Source of the DNA: Prevotella sp.
GTDB taxonomy: Bacteria; Bacteroidota; Bacteroidia; Bacteroidales; Bacteroidaceae
Direction: 5' to 3'
NCBI GenBank assembly: GCA_022511065.1
Contig: JAFLSG010000003.1
Coordinates: 1-64,000, forward strand
DNA: 64,000 bases
Shown here in pieces: positions 1-8,485 of the stretch. Every line of letters starts with the position of its first letter. Positions within the stretch are counted from its first letter, which is position 1. A program made the position numbers and the translations under genes. A model generated the notes under the pieces. That model was not told the origin of the DNA. It saw nothing but the letters and a program-made list of their open reading frames with translations, and made no database searches.

Positions 1-1
1 T

Positions 2-61
2 GCCATCACGGTGCTTACGGCGATTGCCGCCACGCTGACCACGCAGAGTTGCATCGGGTGA
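2..61 (+). CDS. C-terminal end of a smalltalk-like small membrane peptide (partial)
   Basis: Only the last 19 codons before a TGA stop lie in the window. They encode a hydrophobic stretch (VLTAIAATLTTQ) ending in Ser-Cys-Ile-Gly. This matches my memory of the tail of the Bacteroidales smalltalk family, peptides of about 30 residues with one membrane helix and a tail like LTAIATALGVTSC. Such genes often sit beside HU-type DNA-binding proteins and amidases, which here would lie upstream of the window. Function unknown. The call rests on a short match, so it is tentative. Confidence 0.5.
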   Translation, partial: AITVLTAIAATLTTQSCIG

Positions 62-103
62 GCGGAATTAGCGGGGGAAGAATCAGCCACTGGGGGGGCA
101 CAC

Positions 104-141
104 TACTTAACTCCTTTAACTCCTTAACTACTTTAACTACT
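104..141. repeat. Short tandem repeat of TTAACTCC/TTAACTAC
   Basis: Four copies of an 8-9 base unit of the type TTAACT(C/A)C follow one another between the small peptide stop and the terminator hairpin. A run of seven G lies just upstream at about 92-98. No gene is visible here. The role is unknown. Confidence 0.6.
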
Positions 142-142
142 A

Positions 143-187
143 AAAAAGTCAAGCACAAGTTCCCCGGAACCTGTGCTTGATTTTTTC
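143..187. terminator. Bidirectional intrinsic terminator
   Basis: A 15-bp stem (TCAAGCACAAGTTCC pairing with GGAACCTGTGCTTGA, one G-T pair) closes a 4-base loop. It has six A on the left flank and six T on the right flank, so it can end transcription from both sides. It separates the plus-strand peptide gene from the minus-strand DUF4332 gene. Confidence 0.85.
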
Positions 188-219
188 CATTCGAGGCTTA
201 ATTGCCTGTAATTATTGCA

Positions 220-627
220 TCAATAAGTCAGTTTCGGCTCAAGCTCCTTGGCTTGGTCAATCATCTTCTGCACCTCGGCAACGGCGGGCGTGCGACCGCA
301 GATGTGATACTGCTCGTTGATTTCAGCGAGCTTCGGCTGCAGGTTCTCGGCCACGCGATGACGGAACTCCTTCACGGTATCTACCCCAGCCTTCTCAAGC
401 AACTCAGCAAACTGAGGGCCTACACCGCTGATGCGAAACAGGTCGGCATGGTTAGTCCAACGAAGAATCAGTTTCTCGCTGATACCCGTAGCTTCCGCTA
501 ACTCCTTGCGGCCCTTAGGAGCAGCGCACTTTTCAAGCAGCTCACTCACCTTATTAATACCGGCTGCAACTAACTTCTCGGCATAAACATCGCCTACGCC
601 TTCAATGTCGATAATCTTGTAATCCAT
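220..627 (-). CDS. DUF4332 domain protein (helix-hairpin-helix type)
   Basis: The 135-residue protein has two helix-hairpin-helix-like units: IEGVGDVYAEKLVAAGI near the N-terminus and ISGVGPQFAELLEKAGV in the middle. This is the DUF4332 pattern, related to the HhH units of DNA-binding proteins. No catalytic motif, signal peptide or membrane segment is seen, so it is probably cytoplasmic and may bind nucleic acid. The ATG at 625-627 is 46 bases downstream of a TATATTTG -7 box (674-681, minus strand). The gene is monocistronic and ends at the bidirectional terminator. The biochemical role of the family is not established. Confidence 0.8.
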   Translation of the reverse strand: MDYKIIDIEGVGDVYAEKLVAAGINKVSELLEKCAAPKGRKELAEATGISEKLILRWTNHADLFRISGVGPQFAELLEKAGVDTVKEFRHRVAENLQPKLAEINEQYHICGRTPAVAEVQKMIDQAKELEPKLTY

Positions 628-673
628 ACGTTTTAAGTTTTAAGTAATTGAATGAAAATCAGTTATTGCGATG

Positions 674-681
674 CAAATATA
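674..681 (-). promoter_or_regulatory. -7 box TATATTTG for the DUF4332 gene
   Basis: Minus-strand match to the Bacteroidetes primary sigma -7 consensus TAnnTTTG, 46 bases upstream of the DUF4332 start and divergent from the box at 724-731. Confidence 0.65.
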
Positions 682-723
682 CGAAATAGGCGGCAAAAAA
701 ACAAATTATTCTGCGGAAATTCA

Positions 724-731
724 TACCTTTG
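724..731 (+). promoter_or_regulatory. -7 box TACCTTTG for the EFR1 ferredoxin gene
   Basis: Exact TAnnTTTG match. It overlaps a possible TTG start at 729, so the first usable start is the ATG at 759, 28 bases downstream. Confidence 0.75.
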
Positions 732-758
732 TACCCGAAAAGGCAAACAGACAGAGGT

Positions 759-1547
759 ATGATATTCTATTTCTCAGGCACAGGAAACACCCGTTGGGTG
801 GCACAGCAGATAGCAGAGACCATCGGGGAACGGCTGCTCTTTATCCCCGAGGAGATGAGGGGCGAATGCAGCTATCAGTTGGCGGAGGGCGAGCGCATCG
901 GCTTCTGCTTTCCGACACACGGATGGCAACCGCCAAGAATCGTGAGGGACTTCATCGGAAAGATGCGCATCAACGGACGTGGTGATGCGGAAACACCGCT
1001 GACGGACAGGCACTTTTGTTGGGCATTGACAACGTGCGGAGACAATATGGGCGAGGCGATGACCATACTGAACAAAGACCTCAGCAGCAAGGGATTGCGG
1101 GCGGAAACGGTCTTTTCAGTCATCATGCCTGAGTCGTATGTCTGCCTGCCGTTCATGCATACGGACTCGGAAGTGCGGGTAGCGGAGAAGATTGACAATG
1201 CCAAAAGACAGTTGGCACATATCACCACCATCGTGAAAGACCGCAAACGGGGATTAGAGGAATTGGAGAAAGGAGCCACTCCCCGCCTCTATTCCTACGT
1301 GATAGGCGGTTACTTCAACAAACGGATGATTACGGACAGGAAGTTTACCGTGGATGCCGACAAGTGCATCGGCTGCGGGAAATGTGCGGAAGTGTGCCCT
1401 GTGGATAACATTTCCGGCACGCCTCCGAAATGGAAGCACGGCGGGAAATGCACCTGCTGCTTGGCATGCTACCACTATTGCCCGGTGCATGCCGTCAATT
1501 ACGGGAACATCACAAGAAAGCGGGGACAGTATTATTTCAAGGGTTAA
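759..1547 (+). CDS. EFR1 family flavodoxin/ferredoxin fusion protein
   Basis: The 262-residue protein starts with a flavodoxin-like FMN loop (FSGTGNTRWVAQ) and ends with a two-cluster 4Fe-4S ferredoxin domain (CIGCGKCAEVCP from about residue 203, then CTCCLACYHYCP). This order is typical of the EFR1 group, small soluble electron-transfer proteins of anaerobes; the redox partners are unknown. The start at 759 is preferred because the -7 box covers the earlier in-frame TTG at 729. The TAA stop overlaps, tail to tail, the stop of the YggS gene on the other strand within a shared TTAA at 1544-1547. Confidence 0.88.
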   Translation: MIFYFSGTGNTRWVAQQIAETIGERLLFIPEEMRGECSYQLAEGERIGFCFPTHGWQPPRIVRDFIGKMRINGRGDAETPLTDRHFCWALTTCGDNMGEAMTILNKDLSSKGLRAETVFSVIMPESYVCLPFMHTDSEVRVAEKIDNAKRQLAHITTIVKDRKRGLEELEKGATPRLYSYVIGGYFNKRMITDRKFTVDADKCIGCGKCAEVCPVDNISGTPPKWKHGGKCTCCLACYHYCPVHAVNYGNITRKRGQYYFKG

Positions 1548-2215
1548 GTGCGTGCGCCGAAGATGGTAGTGCCCACGCGCACCATCGTGGAACCCGTCTG
1601 AATAGCTATCTGATAGTCATCGCTCATACCCCAAGAGCGCTCGCAGAAAGCCTCGTCATCGGCAAAATATTGCGCCTTCACCTCATCGAAGAAATCGCGG
1701 GCGGTCTGCATCTCGCGCCGTATCTGCGCCTGGTCGTCGGTGAAGGATGCCATCATCATCAGTCCGCATATCTGCACATGGCGCATCTCCCGCCACTCGC
1801 CCGCCTCAAGCAGGGCACGACAGTCGTCGAGGGTCAGCCCGGACTTGGTGGATTCCTCGGCAATATGCAGTTCAAGCAGCACGCGGACAACCCGCCCGCA
1901 ACGCTCCGCCTGACGGTTAATCTCTTTCAAGAGCCGTAGCGAATCAACCGTCTGAATCATTGACACATACGGAACGATATACTTTACCTTGTTCGTCTGC
2001 AAGTGCCCGATGAAATGCCACTCAATATCCTTCGGCAACGCCTCATGCTTCAGGCGCAGTTCCTGCTCGCGGCTCTCGCCGAAGATACGCTGCCCTTCCT
2101 CGTATGCCGCCTCAATCTGCGCATTGGGATGGTACTTACTGATTGCCACAAGGCGCACGCCCTGTGGCAAACTGTCGAGCACCCGATGCAGGTTTCCCTT
2201 GACGTCGTGGCCCAT
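1544..2215 (-). CDS. YggS/PROSC family pyridoxal-phosphate-binding protein
   Basis: The 223-residue length and motifs fit the YggS (PLPHP) family: LVAISKYHP carries the PLP lysine, followed by FGESREQE, WHFIGHLQTNK, and a C-terminal WGMSDDYQIAIQTGSTMVRVG. Members bind PLP in the cytoplasm and maintain PLP and amino-acid homeostasis without a known catalytic reaction. It is the last gene of a minus-strand operon: pseudokinase, DUF4494, then this gene, with only 5 bases between it and the DUF4494 stop. The context does not explain why a PLP carrier would be co-expressed with a membrane pseudokinase. Confidence 0.92.
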   Translation of the reverse strand: MGHDVKGNLHRVLDSLPQGVRLVAISKYHPNAQIEAAYEEGQRIFGESREQELRLKHEALPKDIEWHFIGHLQTNKVKYIVPYVSMIQTVDSLRLLKEINRQAERCGRVVRVLLELHIAEESTKSGLTLDDCRALLEAGEWREMRHVQICGLMMMASFTDDQAQIRREMQTARDFFDEVKAQYFADDEAFCERSWGMSDDYQIAIQTGSTMVRVGTTIFGART

Positions 2216-2220
2216 TTTCC

Positions 2221-2703
2221 TTATTGCTCGTATTCCGGCTTGTCGTTTTGAGCGGTCTTTGCCTGATGCTCAAAGACATCCATAATCATCGTTTCGCTGA
2301 CGGAGGCAATCACGTAGTCAATCATCGTGCCGCCCATCACCTCCTCGATATTCTTTACGGCTCCTGTGAATGTGCCGGCATGAACGAGGTAGTTCACGGA
2401 AGAACGCTTCTCCTTGTCGGTCTTCTCGTCGATGGTAATAAATTGGAGTTTCGCCTTATACCAGCGGTCAGCCGCCGCATCCTCAGAGAAGAAAAGCTCC
2501 TTATAGGATGCCTTCTTGATGTCCGTCACATCGAACTCGCCACTGATATAGCTCGACATCTCCTCGATGATGCGCTCCTCTGCCTCCGAGAAACTCAGGG
2601 CATCCACCACATAACTCTCCGTCACTTTCTTCTGCAAGCCATCCTCCATCACTTTCTCGTAGCGGATCTTGCACTCAAACCATACTGCTGTTCTGCTTCT
2701 CAT
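2221..2703 (-). CDS. DUF4494 domain protein
   Basis: The 160-residue protein fits the Bacteroidetes family DUF4494: N-terminal WFECKIRYEKV, then VTESYVVDALSFSEAEERI, and a Lys/Glu-rich tail. No signal peptide, membrane segment or catalytic motif is visible. The family function is unknown. Its ATG overlaps the stop of the upstream pseudokinase gene as ATGA (2700-2703), so the two are probably translationally coupled. It belongs to the three-gene operon with YggS. Confidence 0.85.
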   Translation of the reverse strand: MRSRTAVWFECKIRYEKVMEDGLQKKVTESYVVDALSFSEAEERIIEEMSSYISGEFDVTDIKKASYKELFFSEDAAADRWYKAKLQFITIDEKTDKEKRSSVNYLVHAGTFTGAVKNIEEVMGGTMIDYVIASVSETMIMDVFEHQAKTAQNDKPEYEQ

Positions 2704-4013
2704 TTCTTATCTTTTGTCGTTGTTGTTTCCTCTTCTTCCTGTGGTTTCTTCTTGAAACCCATGTAGTCCTTATCCAATGCCGCCTTCTTCTGCTCGGTCA
2801 GTTGGTCGATAATCTCCGAGGCAATGCGCTGCGTCCTGTCGGAAGGAAGATAGGTTGCCTCGGTCAGTTCCGCCTGCTTCCTCGCCAATTCCTCGGTCAT
2901 CGCCTGACTTCGCGCCACGAACTCCTTCTCACCGCCGTTCATCCGCTCCGGATTATACACGCGGGAGAGAATGGCATCCGCCTCTTTCGTGAACTGCTTG
3001 CGGAAGATTTCCTCCGCCTTTGCCTCATACTCGCGCATCTTCTTGTCGTCCACCTTCAGGGAATCACGGATATATTGCTGCTGTTGTGCAAACTGCGCGA
3101 TGGTGGCTGAGTCTGCGTCAGCCCCGATGCCAAGCAGGGCATCAAGGTCTTCAAGCATGTCCTCGGTCACGGGATCCTCCACTTTCTCCACAAACTCAAC
3201 AGGGTCTGGACTGGGCAATACGTAGAAGAACAAGCCCACAAGCGCGAGCGATACGGCAAGCGCGGCGGCAGCGGCAATGCCCGTGCGCCACATGTTGTGG
3301 TAATTCTTCATGGCGGCAGCAAACTCCCGAACGGACGCATAGCGCTTTTCAGCCTCCTCGCTCGTGGCTTTCTTGATGACGGGGCGCAGCTCCAAAGGCA
3401 GCCCCGACGAGCGGTAAAGGTACTCGACAAACTTGGCGAGTGAATAGACATCGGCGCGTCCATCGACCTCTCCGCCACTCAGCACCTCCGGCGCTACATA
3501 CTCCTCCACCCGCTCATAGAGCGCTTCTTGGTCAAGGCGCTGATAGTAAGAGCCGTGGCAGAGCAGACGGACACTGTTGCTATTCTTCTTGACAAACACG
3601 TTCTGCGGTGCAAAACAAAGGTGGTATATCCCCCGCTCGTTCAGTTCGCAGGTCAGTTCCACGAGATTCTCAATCGTCTCGCTGATGAAGTCTTTCTGCG
3701 CCACGACGGCAGGCATGTCATTGAGCAACTGCTCGAAAGTGACGAAGTTGCCCACCTCGATGGCAATGGCATACACCTCGCCGTCGCCCTCATTGGGCGT
3801 GAAATGGAGCTGACACTTGTTGGCAATGGTGGCATTATCCTGACACTCCGCCCTGACGCAACTGCTGAACACGAAATCGACTAACTCGTCGTGAAACTCC
3901 ACGAAGTTCGTGTATTTCCCGTTGATGAGCCGCTTATGGAAATAACCATAAGGCAACCATATCTTGTTGTTCTCGCGAATATCGCGAGTTTCTATCATTT
4001 CCTCGTAATTCAT
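2700..4013 (-). CDS. Membrane-anchored protein-kinase-like protein, probable pseudokinase
   Basis: The 437-residue protein has a kinase-like N-terminal half (about 1-235), one membrane helix (about 244-266) and a charged, coiled-coil-rich C-terminal half. The kinase landmarks are degenerate. The HRD loop reads HLCFAPQN (131-138), with the catalytic Asp replaced by Cys133 but Asn138 kept. The DFG position reads CHG (152-154). The APE motif (174-176) and the following DVYSLA are intact. So it keeps the fold but probably does not phosphorylate. The real start is the ATG at 4011-4013: an upstream in-frame TTG at 4037 lies inside the -7 box. First gene of the operon with DUF4494 and YggS. Ligand and partner are unknown. 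Confidence 0.75.
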   Translation of the reverse strand: MNYEEMIETRDIRENNKIWLPYGYFHKRLINGKYTNFVEFHDELVDFVFSSCVRAECQDNATIANKCQLHFTPNEGDGEVYAIAIEVGNFVTFEQLLNDMPAVVAQKDFISETIENLVELTCELNERGIYHLCFAPQNVFVKKNSNSVRLLCHGSYYQRLDQEALYERVEEYVAPEVLSGGEVDGRADVYSLAKFVEYLYRSSGLPLELRPVIKKATSEEAEKRYASVREFAAAMKNYHNMWRTGIAAAAALAVSLALVGLFFYVLPSPDPVEFVEKVEDPVTEDMLEDLDALLGIGADADSATIAQFAQQQQYIRDSLKVDDKKMREYEAKAEEIFRKQFTKEADAILSRVYNPERMNGGEKEFVARSQAMTEELARKQAELTEATYLPSDRTQRIASEIIDQLTEQKKAALDKDYMGFKKKPQEEEETTTTKDKK

Positions 4014-4034
4014 GTTTTGATTGATTCGGACGGG

Positions 4035-4042
4035 CAAAAGTA
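4035..4042 (-). promoter_or_regulatory. -7 box TACTTTTG for the pseudokinase operon
   Basis: Minus-strand TAnnTTTG match 21 bases upstream of the ATG at 4013. It sets the start codon of the pseudokinase and lies back to back with the aminotransferase promoter, with only 42 bases between the boxes. Confidence 0.75.
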
Positions 4043-4084
4043 CATATAAAATATGAAAAACCGATATATTTTATTTTTTTTTCG

Positions 4085-4092
4085 TACCTTTG
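4085..4092 (+). promoter_or_regulatory. -7 box TACCTTTG for the aminotransferase operon
   Basis: Exact TAnnTTTG match 33 bases upstream of the ATG at 4126. An in-frame TTG at 4090 falls inside the box and can be excluded as a start. Confidence 0.8.
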
Positions 4093-4125
4093 CAGCGTTT
4101 TTTTAACCTCAACATTCAACAAAAG

Positions 4126-5334
4126 ATGCCAGAAATATCAGTCCGCGGCCTTGAGATGCCCGAGTCGCCTATCCGCAAACTCGCGCCTCTTGCCGCTGCT
4201 GCCAAGAAGAGAGGTACGAAGGTGTATCATCTGAATATCGGCCAGCCCGACCTGCCTACGCCGCAGGTGGGGCTTGACGCGCTGAAGCAGATTGACCGTG
4301 AAATCCTGGAATACTCGCCCTCGCAGGGTTACTTGAGTTACCGGGAGAAACTGGTGGATTATTACGCGAAGTACAATATCAACGTCACAGCCGACGACAT
4401 CATCATCACGTCGGGCGGAAGTGAGGCGGTGCTGTTCGCCTTTCTCTCCTGTCTGAACCCGGGCGATGAGATTATCGTGCCCGAGCCGGCATACGCCAAC
4501 TACATGGCATTTGCCATCTCTGCGGGCGCGAAGATACGCACCATCGCCACCACTATAGAAGAGGGCTTCTCGCTTCCGAAGGTGGAGAAGTTCGAGGAAC
4601 TCATCAATGAGCGCACCCGCGCCATCATGATTTGCAATCCGAACAACCCGACGGGCTACCTTTACACCCGCCGCGAGATGAACCAGATACGCGACTTGGT
4701 GGAGAAATACGACCTTTATCTGTTCTCCGACGAGGTTTATCGCGAGTACATCTACACAGGCTCTCCCTATATCTCCGCCTGCCATTTGGAAGGTATTGAG
4801 CAGAACGTGATACTGATTGACTCCGTATCAAAGCGTTATTCAGAGTGCGGCATACGTATCGGTGCGCTGATAACCAAGAACGAACAAGTGCGCCGCGCGG
4901 TGATGAAGTTCTGTCAGGCACGCCTCTCTCCTCCCCTTATCGGTCAGATTGTGGCGGAGGCCTCGCTCGATGCACCCGAGGAATACTATCGCGATGTGTA
5001 TGACGAATATGTGGAGCGGCGCAAGTGTCTGATTGACGGACTGAACCGAATCCCCGGCGTATATTCTCCCATTCCGATGGGCGCATTCTACACGGTGGCG
5101 AAGTTGCCCGTGGATGATGCGGAGGAATTCTGCCGCTGGTGTCTTGCCGAGTTCGACTATGAGGGCGAGACGGTCATGATGGCGCCCGCAGCGGGATTCT
5201 ACACCACGCCCGGAGCAGGCGTCAATCAGGTGCGCATCGCATACGTATTGAAGAAGGAAGACTTGGAGCGGGCACTCGTTGTGCTGCGCAAGGCATTGGA
5301 AGCATACCCCGGAAGAGTGACTGACGAAGAATGA
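4126..5334 (+). CDS. Pyridoxal-phosphate-dependent aminotransferase, class I/II fold
   Basis: The 402-residue protein has fold-type I aminotransferase motifs: LNIGQPDLPTPQ at the N-terminus, ITSGGSEAV, ICNPNNPTGYLY, FSDEVYREY, and DSVSKRYSECGIRIG with the Schiff-base lysine. The substrate cannot be read from sequence; it resembles aspartate/aromatic/MalY-like enzymes. It acts in the cytoplasm. The stop overlaps the next start as ATGA (5331-5334), so it is coupled to the FtsX-like permease gene, which has no obvious functional link. The start at 4126 follows the promoter at 4085-4092. Confidence 0.9.
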   Translation: MPEISVRGLEMPESPIRKLAPLAAAAKKRGTKVYHLNIGQPDLPTPQVGLDALKQIDREILEYSPSQGYLSYREKLVDYYAKYNINVTADDIIITSGGSEAVLFAFLSCLNPGDEIIVPEPAYANYMAFAISAGAKIRTIATTIEEGFSLPKVEKFEELINERTRAIMICNPNNPTGYLYTRREMNQIRDLVEKYDLYLFSDEVYREYIYTGSPYISACHLEGIEQNVILIDSVSKRYSECGIRIGALITKNEQVRRAVMKFCQARLSPPLIGQIVAEASLDAPEEYYRDVYDEYVERRKCLIDGLNRIPGVYSPIPMGAFYTVAKLPVDDAEEFCRWCLAEFDYEGETVMMAPAAGFYTTPGAGVNQVRIAYVLKKEDLERALVVLRKALEAYPGRVTDEE

Positions 5335-6578
5335 ATCTTCCCTTATTCATAGCCAAGAAGATATACAGCGATCAGGGCGACAAGCGCAAGGTGAGCCGCC
5401 CCGCCATACGCATTGCCACGGTAGGCGTGGCGATAGGACTTGCCGTGATGATAGTCACCGTGAGCGTGGTATTGGGATTCAAACATACCATCCGCGACAA
5501 GGTGGTGGGATTCGGCGGGCATATCCAGGTGCAGAACATGCTGACATACAGCAACACCGACCCTTACCCCATCTGCTTGGACGACAGTATGATGCAGGTC
5601 TTGCGGGACATCAAGGGCGTGAAGCACGTGGAGCGCTACACCATCGCGCAGGGCATCCTCAAGACTGACGAGGATTTCTTGGGCATTCTCTTCAAGGGCG
5701 TGGGTCAGGAATACGACATGAACTTCTTGAAAGGGCATCTGTTGGAGGGCGAAATTCCGCAGTTCAGCGACTCCGTCAGCAAATACAAGTTGCTCATATC
5801 CAAGATGATTGCCGACAAACTGCAATTATCGACGGGTGATGAAGTATTCGGCTATTTCATCGGACAGGAGGACGTAAGGACGCGAAAATACACCGTCAGC
5901 GGCATCTACCAGACCAACATGACGCGCTTTGACGAGAGCCTTTGCTTCACCGACATTTATGCTGCCAACCGCCTCAACGGGTGGGAAGCTGACCAATGCA
6001 CCGGCGCGGAAATTGCCGTGGAAGACCCCGAGAATATGCTTCCCGTGGAAGATGCGTTCATCAGCCAGGTAAACCGCAAGATTGATAAATACGGCGAGAC
6101 TTACACCTCGCGCACGCTCTACGAACTTTACCCGCAGGTATTCTCGTGGTTAGACCTGCTTGACATCAATGTTTGGATCATTCTTATATTAATGGTGTGC
6201 GTGGCGGGCTTCACCATGATCAGCGGATTGCTCATCATTATCTTGGAGCGCACGCAGATGATTGGCATCTTGAAAGCCCTCGGAGCGCGCAACACGACCA
6301 TCCGCCGCACGTTCCTCTGGTTCTCCGTGTTCATCATCGGGCAGGGATTACTTTGGGGAAACATCCTCGGCATCGGCCTCGTGCTTCTGCAGAACTACAC
6401 GGGCATCATCTCGCTTGACCCGCAGACCTATTACGTCAGCGAGGCTCCGATGGAGCTAAGCCTGCCCCTCACCCTGCTCATCAACGTAGCCACCCTGCTC
6501 ATCTGCGTCTTCGTGCTCATCGCTCCGAGCTACCTGATTTCGCACATTCATCCTGCGAAGTCGATGAGGTATGAGTAA
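5331..6578 (+). CDS. FtsX-like ABC transporter permease (LolC/E type)
   Basis: The 415-residue inner-membrane protein has the FtsX/LolC/E layout: one N-terminal helix (about 24-45, VGVAIGLAVMIVTVSVVLGF), a large periplasmic domain, then three helices in the C-terminal third (about 283-310, 325-350, 375-405) and the usual tail SYLISHIHPAKSMRYE. Such permeases pair with a LolD-like ATPase for lipoprotein release or related export. No ATPase gene is adjacent, so it may use a subunit encoded elsewhere. Coupled to the upstream aminotransferase by ATGA overlap. Confidence 0.88.
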   Translation: MNLPLFIAKKIYSDQGDKRKVSRPAIRIATVGVAIGLAVMIVTVSVVLGFKHTIRDKVVGFGGHIQVQNMLTYSNTDPYPICLDDSMMQVLRDIKGVKHVERYTIAQGILKTDEDFLGILFKGVGQEYDMNFLKGHLLEGEIPQFSDSVSKYKLLISKMIADKLQLSTGDEVFGYFIGQEDVRTRKYTVSGIYQTNMTRFDESLCFTDIYAANRLNGWEADQCTGAEIAVEDPENMLPVEDAFISQVNRKIDKYGETYTSRTLYELYPQVFSWLDLLDINVWIILILMVCVAGFTMISGLLIIILERTQMIGILKALGARNTTIRRTFLWFSVFIIGQGLLWGNILGIGLVLLQNYTGIISLDPQTYYVSEAPMELSLPLTLLINVATLLICVFVLIAPSYLISHIHPAKSMRYE

Positions 6579-6749
6579 ATGAGTTGAAAATTTTGTAAAG
6601 AAAACTATTCAAAATTTAACACTTCCGAACTTGGTGAAATAGAAAATCAGGGTGCATAATTTTCACGATTTTCCACTTCTTTTTCCCCAGTTTGAAACTC
6701 CATCCACCTTCAATGGGACTGCAAAATTTCGCCCGTCTCATTAAAATAA

Positions 6750-6815
6750 TGCACAAAATTCTTTGAAATGTGCAGAAAATGATATACCTTTGCACAAAAT
6801 TTTTAGAATTGTGCA
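6750..6815. promoter_or_regulatory. Twin 25-bp palindromic operators around the acyl-CoA synthetase promoter
   Basis: Two palindromes of the form TGCACA-N13-TGTGCA lie at 6750-6774 and 6791-6815. By eye 22 of 25 positions are identical. Their centres are 41 bp apart, about four helical turns. A -7 box TACCTTTG (6785-6792) lies between them, with its last two bases in the second site. This is the geometry of a dimeric repressor or activator bound to one DNA face. The 243 bases between 6578 and 6822 hold no gene. Confidence 0.7.
6785..6792 (+). promoter_or_regulatory. -7 box TACCTTTG for the acyl-CoA synthetase pair
   Basis: Exact TAnnTTTG match 30 bases upstream of the ATG at 6822, flanked and slightly overlapped by the twin palindromes. 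Confidence 0.8.
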
Positions 6816-6821
6816 ATTTTA

Positions 6822-8480
6822 ATGGAAACATTCAGCAGTTTTAACGCATATATCCAACGGGCTATCGTGAATAACTGGAATCAGGATGCACTGACAGACT
6901 ATCAAGGTGTGACGCTCCAGTTTCACGATGTGGCACGCAAAATAGAGAAACTACATATACTATTCGAGAACAGCGGGGTCGAGAAAGGCGACAAGATAGC
7001 CATGTGCGGGCGCAACTCGGCTCACTGGGCGGTGGCATTCCTCGCCACGCTGACCTACGGAGCGGTGGCGGTGCCCATTCTGCATGAGTTCAATGCAGAG
7101 CAGATTCACAATATCGTCAATCATTCGGGAGCGAAGTTGCTCTTCATAGGCGACTACGCCGTGAAGGAAATATCGCCCGAGGAGATGCCGGACTTGGAGG
7201 CTATCATCAACCTGCCCGACTTCTCGCTGCTGATTTCCCGCTCTGAAAAGATAACCTACGTGCGCGAACATTTGAATATGTTGTTCGGGAGTAAGTTCCC
7301 GAGAGCGTTCCGCGCAGAGCACGTCAGCTATCACAAGGACGAAGCGGAAGAGCTTGCACTGATAAACTATACCAGTGGAACGACCGGTTTCTCAAAGGGC
7401 GTGATGCTCCCCTACCGCGCGCTGTGGGGTAATACAGAGTTTGTGCTGAATCGCTTGGGCAGTCACGTAAAGGCCGGCGACAACATGCTCAGCATCCTAC
7501 CGATGGCGCACATGTACGGAATGGCGGTGGAGTTTCTGTTCGGTTTCTGCAACGGATGCCACCTGTTTTTCCTCACGCGCCTGCCGTCTCCCGCCATCAT
7601 CGCACAGGCATTCGCGGATGTCAATCCGACGCTGATTGTCACCGTTCCGCTGATTATCGAGAAGATTATCCGCAAAAAGGTGTTCCCTGTGATACAGAAC
7701 AACAAGATGCGCCTTCTGCTCGCCATGCCCGTCGTGTCGAAGAAGGTGAAGGAGCGCATCTGCCAACAAGTACACGAAGCCTTCGGAGGACGCGCCTACG
7801 AGATCATCGTTGGCGGTGCGCCATTATCGAAAGAAGTAGAGGAATTCCTGTTGAGCATCGGATTCCCCATCACCGTGGGCTACGGAGCCACAGAGTGTGC
7901 GCCGCTTATCAGCTACTGCGACTATAAGGAATTCGTCGGTGGGTCATGCGGAATACCGGTAGATCGCATGGAGGTGAAGATTGTATCGAGCGACCCGAAG
8001 AACGTGCCGGGCGAGATTATCACGCGGGGAACAAACGTGATGCTCGGCTATTACAAGAACGAGGAGGCTACCCAGAAAGCACTGGATGACGAAGGATGGT
8101 ATCACACGGGAGACCTCGCCACGATGTCGGAAAGCGGGCACATATTCATTCGCGGACGACTGAAGAACATGTTGCTCGGCGCAAACGGACAGAACGTATA
8201 TCCCGAGGAAATCGAGGACAAACTCAATACGCTGCCAATGGTAAGCGAGAGCATCGTCATCCAACGGGGAGAAAAAATAGTGGCATTGGTATATCCTGAC
8301 CAAGACGAGGTGGTGAGCTTCAGCGAGGAAGAGCTGAAACACATCATGGAGCAGAACCGACAGGACTTGAATGCCATACTGCCCGCCTACAGCCGTATCT
8401 CCGCCATAGAGCTTCATAACGAGGAATTCGCGAAGACACCGAAGAAGAGCATCAAACGTTATCTGTATCAGAATATGTAA
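6822..8480 (+). CDS. Long-chain fatty acid-CoA ligase-like AMP-binding protein, copy 1
   Basis: The 552-residue protein is an ANL-superfamily adenylate-forming enzyme: P-loop-like YTSGTTGFSKGV (about residue 185), VGYGATECAP, GWYHTGDLA and the C-terminal lysine region TPKKSIKRYLYQ. It most likely activates fatty acids with ATP and CoA, although the acyl substrate cannot be told and acyl-carrier-protein ligation is possible. The next gene, 5 bases downstream, is a close paralogue with the same N-terminal pattern (SFNAYIQRAIVNNWNQDALT). No membrane segment is obvious. Probably regulated through the twin palindromes upstream. Confidence 0.9.
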   Translation: METFSSFNAYIQRAIVNNWNQDALTDYQGVTLQFHDVARKIEKLHILFENSGVEKGDKIAMCGRNSAHWAVAFLATLTYGAVAVPILHEFNAEQIHNIVNHSGAKLLFIGDYAVKEISPEEMPDLEAIINLPDFSLLISRSEKITYVREHLNMLFGSKFPRAFRAEHVSYHKDEAEELALINYTSGTTGFSKGVMLPYRALWGNTEFVLNRLGSHVKAGDNMLSILPMAHMYGMAVEFLFGFCNGCHLFFLTRLPSPAIIAQAFADVNPTLIVTVPLIIEKIIRKKVFPVIQNNKMRLLLAMPVVSKKVKERICQQVHEAFGGRAYEIIVGGAPLSKEVEEFLLSIGFPITVGYGATECAPLISYCDYKEFVGGSCGIPVDRMEVKIVSSDPKNVPGEIITRGTNVMLGYYKNEEATQKALDDEGWYHTGDLATMSESGHIFIRGRLKNMLLGANGQNVYPEEIEDKLNTLPMVSESIVIQRGEKIVALVYPDQDEVVSFSEEELKHIMEQNRQDLNAILPAYSRISAIELHNEEFAKTPKKSIKRYLYQNM

Positions 8481-8485
8481 CCGCC

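Noticed and set aside
1430..1939. A 169-codon open frame across the EFR1/YggS junction
   Set aside because: It overlaps two well-supported genes on both strands and has no recognisable motif.
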